Assembly (NCBI RefSeq): GCF_001680005.1 | Contig: NC_033561.1 | Location: forward strand, 62,001-126,000 | DNA: 64,000 nucleotides | Origin: Plasmodium coatneyi | Lineage: Eukaryota; Apicomplexa; Aconoidasida; Haemosporida; Plasmodiidae | Direction: 5' to 3' | Shown here: in pieces, positions 11,144 through 21,075 of the stretch | Position numbering within the stretch: position 1 is the first letter of the stretch | Layout of the letters: each line of letters opens with the position of its first letter | Made by a program: the position numbers and the translations under genes | The notes under the pieces: model-generated | Told to the model about the DNA's origin: nothing | Seen by the model: only the letters and a program-made list of their open reading frames with translations | Database searches by the model: none

Positions 11144-13025
11144 CTACATGTTTTGATAACCTACCATCCCGCGACCCCCCGCATTATTATTTCTTCTTCG
11201 TGTAGACTGTCCTTGGGTAGAATGCCTTGGGTATGTGGCAACAGAGGAACGTACTGCTGAATTTTCTGTTTGACCTATTGTAGATGTTTCTGTAGAGTAT
11301 TCTGTTAAAGTGTCTTCTGTGGACGAACTAAAGTTCCGTCCAATTGCTCTTCTTTTTCTGCTCCTTCCATTTCCAGAAGAGTGGTTACCAAACCAAGAAG
11401 ACCATGGTTTATACTAAAGGGAAGGAAGGTGTGTTGGAGGTGGTATGTGCAAGGAAGGGTTGTTAGGTGTGTTAGGTGGGTTGTTAGGGGTGGTAGGTGG
11501 GTTGTTAGGGGTGGTAGGTGGGTTGTTAGGGGTGGTAGGTGGGTTGTTAGGGGTGGTAGGTGGGTTGTTAGGGGTGGTAGGTGGGTTGTTAGGCAGGTTG
11601 TATTAGGGATGGTAGGTGGAAGGAGAGGTTGTTAGGTGATAGGTGGGTTGTATTAGGGATGGTAGGTGGAAGGAAAGGTTGTTAGGTGGTAGGTGGGTTT
11701 TTAGTGTGGTAGGGTGGACGGAAGGAAGGTCTGAGGAAGGAAAGGATGATCTAAGGAGGAAGGGTCGAAGGAAGAAAGGGAAGGAGTGTCTTAGGAGGGA
11801 AGGAAAGAAAGGTCTAAGGAGGAGCAAAGGAAGAAGGGTCTAAGGAAGGAAGGGAAGGAGGGTCTAAGGACGGGTGGAAGGGTAAAAATACTATTATTTA
11901 TGTTCCGCAACTTTAAATTGTAATTTTACCTTAAATAAAAAGTATGCCAATGCTGGTAATTCTAATGCTGCTATGGTACCAAACGTGGAAGAAAGAGAAG
12001 AAGCTTTATTTGCTTGATGAACGGCTTCTTCTAGTTTGGATTTTGCTTGGGCGGATTGTTCTTGTGCTGCTTGTTTTTCTGCTTCTGCTTGTGTTGCTGT
12101 TTGTGCCTGCTGCCGTTCGGCCTTTAATTTCTGCTTTACGGAGGAATATTTCTTATCTCCGTCTAGAGTAGCTGCCTCTGTACAATACAAATTTAACGCT
12201 TCCGCTAAATCACAATGTACCCCATACTTAGTATGGAAGTCTTTACAATATGAATTACTATCCTTTTCTTCCTTATTTGGGCAAGCCTCCCTCATGGTAA
12301 TACATGCTGAAGCAATTCCCTCTAAGTAACCCATCCAATTTCCTTCACATTTGAGGCCATTCTTCATTAACCTGTTGTTTACTTCCTCATGGTCGTAGAA
12401 ATAATCGAATATTATTTTCATGTGGCTGACAAGTGTTTCGTTAGAACCTCTGTAATAAGTTCTGCATTTGTTGCTAGAATTACCTCCCGTCAGCGTAGTG
12501 TGAATTGCACTCAGCAGGTTTGACAAGGTTTTACCATTTAATTTGTCCCCATATTGATCTCCCAACCAAAAATTAAAAAATTCACAGGATGTGTTTTCAT
12601 CGTCGTCAGGCTTTGATTTCGATTTCCACTCCTGCTTCATCTTGCATGCGGAACAGTATGCCTTTGCGATTTTCTCTGCTCCATTAATAATTTGCTCACA
12701 ACCACTGAATTTACTCTCTAATTGAGACTTTAACTGTTCAGGCGTGACACCAATACTACTACATTCACTCTTATCAGCCGTATCGAATTTACTATAGAAG
12801 TTCTGGTGTGAAGGTAAATTGTTCGGATCCAATTCCTACAAATGTAATTAATATACATATATATATACGTACTCCTTATATTCTCATTATATTATGTACA
12901 TGCAGGGAAGTTTGGCTTGTACACATGAAGTGTATTATGTGTTCATAGCTACTTTTACATAGGTAGGATATATAATTTTGAAATTTCGTTCTTCCTCTCC
13001 TTACCACTGGTGCTGTTTCTGACAT
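11144..13025 (-). CDS. KIR-D, coiled-coil-stalk KIR
   Basis: Exons 13025-13005, 12835-11930 and 11413-11144, phase 0, giving about 398 aa. Exon 1 encodes MSETAPV with a GTAAGG donor. Exon 2 opens ELDPNNLPSHQNFYSKF and carries CEFFNFWLGD and IFDYFYDHEE. Before the TM lies a long Ala/Gln/Glu-rich stretch (about residues 230-285), a likely coiled coil. The TM ends YFLFK at GTAAAA. Exon 3 opens YKPWSSWFGN and ends MVGYQNM. Intron 2 (516 bp) is filled with G-rich tandem repeats. KIR-R shares the stalk style, the seven-codon exon 1 and upstream sequence. Confidence 0.92.
11440..11740 (+). repeat. G-rich 21-bp tandem repeat in KIR-D intron 2
   Basis: About five near-perfect units containing GGGTTGTTAGGGG then TGGTAGGT at about 11475-11600, followed by degenerate units. 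The G-rich strand is the plus strand, opposite to the KIR-D coding strand. Closely spaced runs of 2-4 G could form G-quadruplexes. Confidence 0.9.
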
Positions 13026-14222
13026 GGTTTATGTAACTGCTTCTTTGTATGTGTAATGTGAATTTTTATATATATGTTCTATATAAAATGTGTTTGCTTA
13101 TTTTTCCACAACATATATATATATGTATTCATACATTCAATATAAAAGGGTGAGGGGAAGTGTATGTATGTATGTGCAACAAATTTTTGTTTTGCTTTAT
13201 TTCTGTTTGTTTGTTCCCTATGATGATTATATGATTATTATTATGAATGCTTAGATTCTTACATTATTCAATACATGTGCACATATTTCTTAATTTTTTA
13301 AAAGGTAAAGCCGTATAATATGCACATACATACATATGTACATATATGTATTAAGGTAAAAAAATATATAAAGAATTAAGCCCAAAAGAAAAAAAAAAAG
13401 TACTCTTTCTAATTTTTTTTTAATGCACATATATATATATATGTGGTATACAGTTCATATATGCATGCCTATGTGTAGTTCTTATATATATATGTATAAG
13501 GAGTTATGTTGCATCCCTCCTTTCCCTTTCCTCAATGTGTATATTCATAAATGTACTGTGAAGAGGGTAAATTTATATGAAATGAAATGAAAAAAAGCGT
13601 ACGTAATATACATATAATTTCCATTAATTATGCATACAAGGGAGAAATATATGCATCCTTATAGTATATGCTTGATAGTATATCCTCCCCTCTTCCCTTC
13701 TGTTTATGTGATTGTTCAGTAATAATAAATTGTTTTTTTCTTGCTTTTTTATTTATATTTAACATTATCTCCCCAAAAGAAAAAAAAAAAAAAAAACGGG
13801 TAGAATTTTTTTAGTGTATACATGTATAAAAAATGCCACTGTTAAAAATGTGCACATAATTTGCTACTCCTCCTTTCATTACACCGTCAAAAGTACGACG
13901 TATAATTTGAAAGGGGTTTTTGGTGGAGGGGGTGGAAGGAAGGTTGTTGGGGGTATTATTTCTTTTTTTCTCATAAAAGGGGAATATGATTATTAAGGAT
14001 GTTAATTAATAAATTCATAGAATAGAACTAAAAACCATGTCGCTCTTGATTCAAATTATTACATAACATTGGCATTAATTATTATTATGTACATTTTTAT
14101 TACTTCCTTCCTTTAAAAATATATTTGTACACGCACACTTAAAAAAGAATCAAACAAAAAAAAAACATCGCCCCCCCTTTTTAAACATTTTTTATATTAG
14201 ATAAGAAGAAAAAAAAAGAAAT
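13026..14222. other. Intergenic upstream of KIR-D and of the exported-protein gene
   Basis: Divergent promoter region. Sequence just upstream of KIR-D exon 1 (13026-13230) resembles that upstream of KIR-R (50734-50900). A promoter-like block next to the exported gene is listed separately. No gene seen. Confidence 0.6.
14154..14190 (+). promoter_or_regulatory. Conserved upstream block of exported-protein genes (copy 1)
   Basis: An A-run, then CATCGCCCC and a short T-run ending TTTTTAAAC, about 35 bp before the ATG at 14223. Equivalent blocks lie upstream of the frameshifted gene at 32 kb and the orphan exon at 52 kb. It may be core promoter or 5' UTR; the role is inferred from position only. 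Confidence 0.55.
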
Positions 14223-15337
14223 ATGTTATTCCTTGCGAAAATTTTTACACTCACCTTTGCTATGTTGTTCTTGTGGGCACAATATAATTCCAACCACCAC
14301 TACATAAGATAATAACAACTGTTATATTTTTAAAATGATTGCGCACATTACTATAATTAACTCCCATCTTTTTATTAAGAATAGAAAAGGACTAAAAAAA
14401 AAAGAGAAAATTTTCCACCACCATAACAACCTTCCTTCGCCCTATCAACTTTTTTTAGGTGACTGCCATAAGCACATCATCATCATGGTATGGTGCTAGT
14501 GTGACAGGAACTGAACACAAGGGAAGTAGTACCACCTTTGGTGGAGGTGTAAAGACCGGTGTTAAAACACTAAAAACCAAGTGGAGTGATGATGATGGTA
14601 CATCAAACAACAACAACGATGGAGACGTCGTCCCTTTACAGAAGGAAAGAATGGGCGTCCACTTTAATCAGAACGATAAAAATTTATTTAACGATAAAAA
14701 ATTATATCACCGACTCCATGCAGCAAGAAGTGGTAACAATGGTAACAATGAGCACCCCAAAATGGATAATGATGGTGCTTCCTATCACCCCTTTTGGAAG
14801 AACCGTCCCCGCCACTGCGGTGCAATAGACCGCTCTTTGGACAGCAGTTCTATGGACAGCATTTCCTCCATGGATAGCATTTCCATGGACAGTTCCATGG
14901 AGAGTTCCATGAACAGCAGTTGCTGCATGGACAGTTCTATGGATAGTCTCTTTGAGGAGCGAAGTGATGACTATCATTATGATGACTACCAAGCGACATA
15001 TATAAAAAATGGAACACAGAATGGAAGAAGAGAAGTGTTATTCCAACACCGAGAATTTCAACCCAAGGGATTCCGACCTAGAGGATTTTTTAATAAATTG
15101 TTTTATGCTATAAAAAGAAGATTATGGACAAGAAAAGGGGGATCATTCCTGTCCCCTCTCGTATGGACGCTTTCCATTTTATATGTATTAGCTTTGTGTT
15201 GTGTCGGTGTGATTGTGACCCTTTCTATAGGTGGTCCACCACCACCATATTCGTGGACGCAAAGTGGTTTTGCTATTGTTGCTTTTATGGTATCTATTCT
15301 TTTGAGCGTAAAATTAGGTACCAATTGTAACGCTTAA
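14223..15337 (+). CDS. Two-TM putative exported protein, splice donor altered
   Basis: Exon 1 14223-14303 encodes a 27-residue hydrophobic leader (MLFLAKIFTLTFAMLFLW...). Exon 2 is 14459-15337 (293 codons with stop) after a TTTTTTTAG acceptor. Exon 2 is Ser/Asn/Asp-rich with a Met-Asp-Ser repeat at about codons 125-165, a basic stretch, and two TM segments near the C-terminus separated by a short Gly/Pro loop. Plasmodium exported proteins typically have this layout (leader exon, intron, exposed domain, terminal TMs). I see no clear RxLxE/Q/D export motif. The junction after exon 1 reads ATAAGA instead of GTAAGA, and an in-frame stop follows two codons later. The gene may be unspliceable or use a non-canonical donor. 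Confidence 0.7.
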
Positions 15338-16224
15338 GGAATCGTTAAAAAATGCTACAAATAGCTACAAAAACTTTTAGTAATCGTTACGGATCGCTAC
15401 GAACAGTACCGACCCTTTTGCGAGGAGCCGTTGTTTTGGGGAAGGAAGGTTGTGTTAGGGTGGTGGAAGGAAGGTGGTGTTAGTTTTTTGAGGGTGCTAG
15501 AATGAAGGGGTGTAAGGATGTAAAGGTAGGGTGTAAGGGTATTAGAGTGAAGAATTTTAGGGGTGTTAGAATGAAGGTTGTTAGGTGTGGTAGGTGGAAG
15601 GAAGGTCACTTCCTTTAAGGAGGGGTACACCCGAAGGGTGTATAAAAAAAAAGATTTAGGTAAAAAAAAGGTTTAGGTAAGAAAAAGAAGATTTAAGGAA
15701 TAGAAGAAGATTTAAAAAGAAAAAGAAGTTTAAGGAAAAAGTGTAAAGAAGGAATGCTTAAGGAAGAAAAAAAAAGAAAGTTCTAAGGTGTAATGAAGAA
15801 AGTATGTTGAAGACGGTGTGCAGAGGGGTGCAGGTATGCATTTTAGGGTGAATGGAAGGTTGCTGTTTTTTTTTTTTTAAAAAAAAAAAAATAAAAAAAG
15901 TATAAAAAAAAATAAAAGGAAAAAAGAAGAAAAAAAAAAGAAAAAAAAAAAATTCAAGCAAGTGAGGAAGGTGTGCAGGGAGGTGCACTTCGGGGTGGTA
16001 GGTGGGTGGAAGATGTAAAGAAGGAAGGTGGCGTTAGATTGTTATAGGGTGGAAGGATGATTCTTAGGGTGGAGGGAGGAAGGGAAGGTTGTTGGGGCGG
16101 TTGGTGGAAGGAAGGTACTTCCTTAGGGAAGGAATGTTGTTAGGGGTGTTGGGGGTGGTAGGTGGGTTGAACGGGTCCTAGGGGTGGAAGGAAGGTTGCT
16201 TTCTCTTCCTTTAGGAAGAAGAGG

Positions 16225-16255
<31 letters not shown>

Positions 16256-16413
16256 AGGAAAAAAAGAGTATTCTTAGAAGAAAAGGACGTAAAGAATAAA
16301 TGTATGTGTACGTTCTTTTGTACACACATGTAGATACTTAGTGAAATACTATTTTCCATTTAGTAAGTAACGATTCCATTGTGAATAAATAGTTGTGGTG
16401 AGATAAAAAGAAA
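15338..16413. repeat. G-rich telomere-like repeats and A-rich tracts
   Basis: Irregular units of GTTAGGGGTGGTAGG / GGAAGGAAGG at 15430-15610 and 15985-16210, an AAG-rich stretch at 15640-15960 and a poly-A of over 30 at about 16220-16252. The block at 15480-15650, including a short hairpin, recurs near 63600-63770. No gene seen. Confidence 0.8.
15626..15642. other. Perfect hairpin in repeat block (copy 1)
   Basis: TACACCC, loop GAA, GGGTGTA: a 7-bp stem with a 3-base loop inside a block that also occurs at 63746-63762. Confidence 0.7.
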
Positions 16414-19400
16414 ATGACTCCAAAGACGAGTAAATTACAACAAGACCATACGAAAGAGGCAGCGAAGGAAGAGGAACATGGTGCAGATGGTGGAACACAC
16501 AATGAAGCTAACAAAGTTCGTCGACGTAGAAAGAGAGACTATAAGGTAACTCTCGGTCCAGATCCCGAAATGATAATAACGGAGATTCCAGATGGCGGGT
16601 ATGATTACGATTACTTATATATATGTGTATATATATATGCTTTTTAAAAAAGTAGTGGTTGTTCGGCAAAAAGAAAAAAAAAAAAAAGTATTTTCTGTTC
16701 TATTTTCATCTTTTTTTTTCCGTCCTGTAGGCAAAATGCAGGTGAAAATTTATTTATTGTATTGAATAGGGGGGTACTTTCTCTTCCACTACCCTCTAAA
16801 CGAGGTGGTACCACCACCTGCAACAACAGTGAATTACAGAAACGCTTAAAGGAAGTGACAGATAATTGGTTTACAAACAGGAAAATGGAAAAAACAAATC
16901 AGGATGACATGGTAAGAAATAGTATTGTCCTTCACAGTTAAGGGTACTTCACTGGGGTAGGATGCCTTTTATATATATTAACAAAGGGTGGACGAAACTT
17001 GATTTTAGGTGCTCACGGAGTGTACATATATATTCCTGCTTTAACCTGCATATGTGCAGAAGGCCTTTTGGGATGACATTAAAAAAGTGATGGAAAAATT
17101 AGCTGAAGCCTTAAACAAAAAGGACGAAAAAAACAATAATCTATGCGAGAAGAATGGTGCTGGAAAGCAAGGTGGTAAACCAATTGCTAGCGAAAAAACG
17201 GCATGTAAGAACATTGCTAAAGGGTTGAAGGGTATATACGGTATAAAGCCTGAACCAAGTGAAAATAAGAAGAACCTTGTTCAGAATCCAAATTTTGAGC
17301 AAACAATAGGTTGTCTCATGTTAAATGTGTACGCTCAGGAAATAAAGGACAAGTGTCTTATCATGGGAGAAACGGTTAAAAAAGCTTTTACTATCCACAA
17401 GGAGCTCCACACAACTGAATGCGCAGATAAGGAAAATAAATGCGATCAATGTGTATGGGACCACTGTGCAACTTATACTTTTAATGGGAGCGAAAAAGGA
17501 GTGGACCTACGAGAAGAAGTAAAGAAAATGCTCCTGGGGAATAAGGACATAACACAAACTATGTCTACTATAACTGATTCATGTAAGCAAAGTAGTACAA
17601 CACTCCCCTTCCTTCCACCTACCACCACCCTAACAACCTTCCCTTCCACCAACCATCCCTAACAACAACAATCTACCACCACCACCCTAGCAACCTTCCT
17701 TCCACCTACCAGCCCTAACAACCCACCTACCATCAACCACCCTAACACAACCTTTCTTCCTTACAGCAACTATTGAGGGATGGTTCACACGTTTTTCGGA
17801 GGATACGATAGAGGATGATAAGAAGAAGTATAGCGAATTGGAGGCTCTACTATCCTTATGTGAAAATTTGAATGAAACTCCTGGCAAAGATATGAACAAA
17901 TACAAAAGTTTCTGTAGAATTATGATAAGGAATATAATATTGACGACAGCCGTTCCAAAGGAATATGAAGACCGAACTCGGGGTCAGGAACAGACACCAT
18001 GTGAAAAGATCGTAAAAGGGATTCCTGTATGTGATTTATTAAAAGTATGGATGTATTATATGCCTTTCTTCTGTGCTCCAAAGGAAGTTATAGAACGTGC
18101 CATTAGCGCTGTGGAACAGGTAAGGGGAATATTAAATAAGAATCAGAAGTATGTGGAATGTGCTTATGATGCTGCTCTTAAGATTCCTTACGGAGGCGGA
18201 AATGATATGGGAAGTGAAGCGTACGACCTATTTGGCACAAGTACATTATATAATATGATTAAAGAAACAACTAACAAGAAAAAATGGTGCAAAAACGCTC
18301 CTGCGGGTGCTCCTGTTGCAGGGGCTGATAAGGATACACCTGGTCGAGTGGTCCCCAGTGATGACGCCTCAAATAAATTCAAAGAAATTGTTGAGCAACT
18401 TGAGGAAGGAATAAAACAGGAGAAAGGAGGGGGAGAGGGGTCTACATCGGGCAAAACAGAAGAGACAGAGGAGAAAGAAGAACCATCGAAGGAGGCTGTC
18501 TCTGAGAAGAAGGAAGAAGAACCACCTGCAAAGGAAGGAACTTCTGATGAGGAAGGAACTTCTGATGAGGAAGGAACTTATGGAGAGGAAGGACCTTCTG
18601 AAGACGAAACGCAGGAATTGGACACGAAGTCTGAAAGTGATGACACAGGTAAAGGCACACATACACATCTTCTTCCCAGGAACTGGACACTGTTACCTTT
18701 TCTTTCATTAACTACTACAGTACTCCCATCTTGATGGGATCGGTCACATTCACTTCCACCACAACCACCACAATTACAAAAGCAACATCATCATCCTCCA
18801 AAAATAATGACAATGACAATGAACTTTTACAGCACATATTGAAAACAATGCAAGATGTAGTACTTATCGATGGTAATGATAATTCACCTTTACTACCCTT
18901 TTTTTAATCTATTCTTCATCTGCAGAGGATACTGTTAAGGTTAAGCCTACTCATCATGAGGAAGCAACGGGAGGTGTTGAACCCGCTTCTCCTGGTGAGA
19001 GTGGTGCTGAAAGTCAAGATGGTGCTACTCTTGGTGGTAGAGGAGGTGGTAGTGATGGGTCAATTCCAGTAACACCTGTTGCTGCCGCACGCACTAACAA
19101 GATTGACCTCCCCACCCCATACCTTCCTTTAATTCCTTCGGTGACTGGTATCCTTGTTATGAGTTACCTCCTTTGGAAGGTAAGAAAGAAGGAAGAAATA
19201 AAAAAAAAAAAGGGCTTAGGATTCCGCGCTTATGTTCCGCGTTTCAGTGTATTGGATTTCGCATTTGAGGGATGAGTGTGTGTAGTATTTCGCATTTTAG
19301 GGTGTGTGTGTAGGATTTCGCATTTTAGGGTGCCTGTGTAGGATTTCGCATTTTAGGGGTGTTTGCGTGTAGGATTTCGCATTTTAGGGATGTGTATGTT

Positions 19401-20092
19401 GGATTTCGCATTTTAGGGATGTGTATGTTGGATTTCGCATTTTAGGGGTGTGTATGTAGGATTTCGTATTTTAGGGGTGTGTGTATGTAGGATTTCTTAC
19501 TTTAGGGGTGTGTATGTGTAGGATTCCGTATTTTAGGGATGTGTAGAATTTTACACTTGGGTTTGAAGTAGTAATTATTGTTGCGTGAACAAATATTTCA
19601 CCCCTATAAAAGAAACATTTTCTCGCTTTTTTTTTTTTTTTTTTGCAGTACTTTGGAATGCTTGATAAGAGAAGAAAACGTTACAGAAGGGCTCCTCAGA
19701 TACGTGGTCCCTCCTTAGAACAGCAGATTGTTGACCATGTGGACCAACCTGGTCCACGTGAATATTACATTGTGAAGGAACGCAAACCTCGTTCTACACC
19801 TATAGAGAAGAGGAAAAAACGTGCTGTCGGTCGTCGTGGTGCTGTACGTCGCCGCATGATTATTGATATTCATTTAGAAGTCTTAGACGAATGTCAAAAG
19901 GGGGACACGAAACTGGTTCAGGAAGACTTTTTTGAAATTTTAGTTCAAGAATTTATGGGAAGCGAATTTATGAAAGAGGAAAGTGTTCTAAAGGAACAAG
20001 TTCCTCTCATAGATGTTCCTAAGGAACAGGTTCCAAGTTCAGATTCCGGGTTTAGGGAACGAAGACTTTGTTCTGGAGGAGGATGTTCCTGA
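16414..20092 (+). CDS. SICAvar, short variant antigen with truncated tail
   Basis: Exons 16414-16598, 16731-16911, 17060-17582, 17767-18648, 18926-19179 and 19649-20092; phases agree throughout, giving about 822 aa. Exon 1 is basic with no signal peptide, as usual for SICAvar. Exon 3 is an N-terminal cysteine-rich domain (ACKNIAKGLKGIY, CDQCVWDHC). Exon 4 is a second one (CEKIVKGIPVCDLLKVW, YMPFFCAP), ending in an acidic EGTSDE repeat. Exon 5 is a Gly-rich linker plus one TM segment ending LLWK. Exon 6 is the typical basic cytoplasmic domain (YFGMLDKRRKRYRR, RRMIIDIHLEVLDECQKGD, FFEILVQEFMGSEF). Most SICAvars have many cysteine-rich exons; this one has few. An extra base near 20058-20062 shifts the tail repeats to an early stop. 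Confidence 0.92.
17585..17765. repeat. C-rich repeat filling a SICAvar intron
   Basis: The intron between the two cysteine-rich exons consists of ACCACCCTAACAACC / CCTTCCTTCCACC units. This is the reverse complement of the G-rich repeats found elsewhere in the window. Confidence 0.85.
19240..19545 (+). repeat. Tandem repeat in last SICAvar intron
   Basis: About ten units of roughly 28 bp with GGATTTCGCATTTTAGGG then TGTGTATGT. It is the same family as the tract at 3690-3955. Confidence 0.9.
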
Positions 20093-20440
20093 GTGACAGG
20101 CTCCAGGTTCAGATTCCGGGTTTAGGGAGGTAGACATTGTTCCTAGGGAAGAAGTTCCTATGGTTGATGTTCCTAAGGAACAGGTTCCAATGTTCAGATT
20201 CCGGGTTTAGGTAGGAAGGCTTTGTCCCTAAGGAAAGAATTTCTACGGAAGAGGTTCAAAGTTCAGACTCCAGGTTTAGGCAGGAAAACTGTTTTCGTAG
20301 GGAAGATGTTCTTAGGAAAGAGGTTCCTTGTTCAGATTCCGGGTTTAGGAAAAAAGACTTTGTTCCTAAGGAAACTTCTCTTAAGGAGGATATTTCTAAG
20401 GTAAAGGTTCCATTTTCAGATTGCGGGTTCTAGGGTGTAG
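20093..20440 (+). pseudogene. Decayed SICAvar C-terminal repeats beyond the frameshift stop
   Basis: Five to six degenerate copies of the 54-bp unit (VPKEQVPSSDSGFREEDF in the intact frame) continue after the stop at 20092, in changing frames and with further stops. The block ends GGGTTCTAGGGTGTAG before the T-rich 3' flank. The original tail was longer. Confidence 0.85.
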
Positions 20441-21075
20441 TAAATATTTTTTGTTTTTTTTTTTTGTATTTTGTATTGTATTAAATTGTTTAAATTTTTC
20501 ATGTGTAATTAATATAAGTGGAAGTGAAAAAAAAAATTTTTTCCCACTTTATTTTGATTTGTTTTGGTAAAATTTTTTTTTATTGCAGATTAAAAAAAAT
20601 GCTTATTAATTCTGTTATAAAATTTTTTAACTTCATAATTTTTTTTTTGTTTTTTAAAATACATGAATACTTTTCTGAAAGGAAGGTCAAGCAGCTTCCT
20701 TTTTTTTTTTTTTTGTTCTTTGTGCGCGCTTGTTTGGGGGTACCTTGTGTCAAGTTGTTATTTAAAAATATAAATGGAAGGAAGGAAAAAAAGTGTCTTA
20801 AAAAAAAAGTATTCTTACAAAAAAAAAAAAAAAACAGAAAGAAGGAACTGTGTGTACAATTACACAATTTTTTTTACCATGTCAGACATGTGCCCTTCTC
20901 TTCTTCTCCTCCGCAAAAAAAAAAAAAGAGTGTTTCTTACAAAAAAAAAAAGAAAAAAAAGAAAGGAAAGAAAGAAATAAAGAAGAAAGAGAAAGAATTA
21001 AAAAGAAAAGAAAAAGAAAAGAAAAAAGAAAAAAGAAAAAAGAAAAAAGAAAAAAGAAAAAAAAGAGGGGAGAAC
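20441..21075. other. SICAvar 3' flank converging on KIR-F
   Basis: T-rich then A-rich low-complexity sequence between convergent SICAvar and KIR-F. The first 150 bp has relatives at 10690, 26460 and 32800. Long Lys-rich and Phe-rich open frames here are composition artefacts. Confidence 0.7.

Noticed and set aside
11381..11635. Plus-strand frame of VVRGGRW repeats
   Set aside because: Translation of the G-rich intronic repeat of KIR-D.
14702..14992. Minus-strand frame inside the exported-protein exon
   Set aside because: Antisense shadow of the Met-Asp-Ser repeat.
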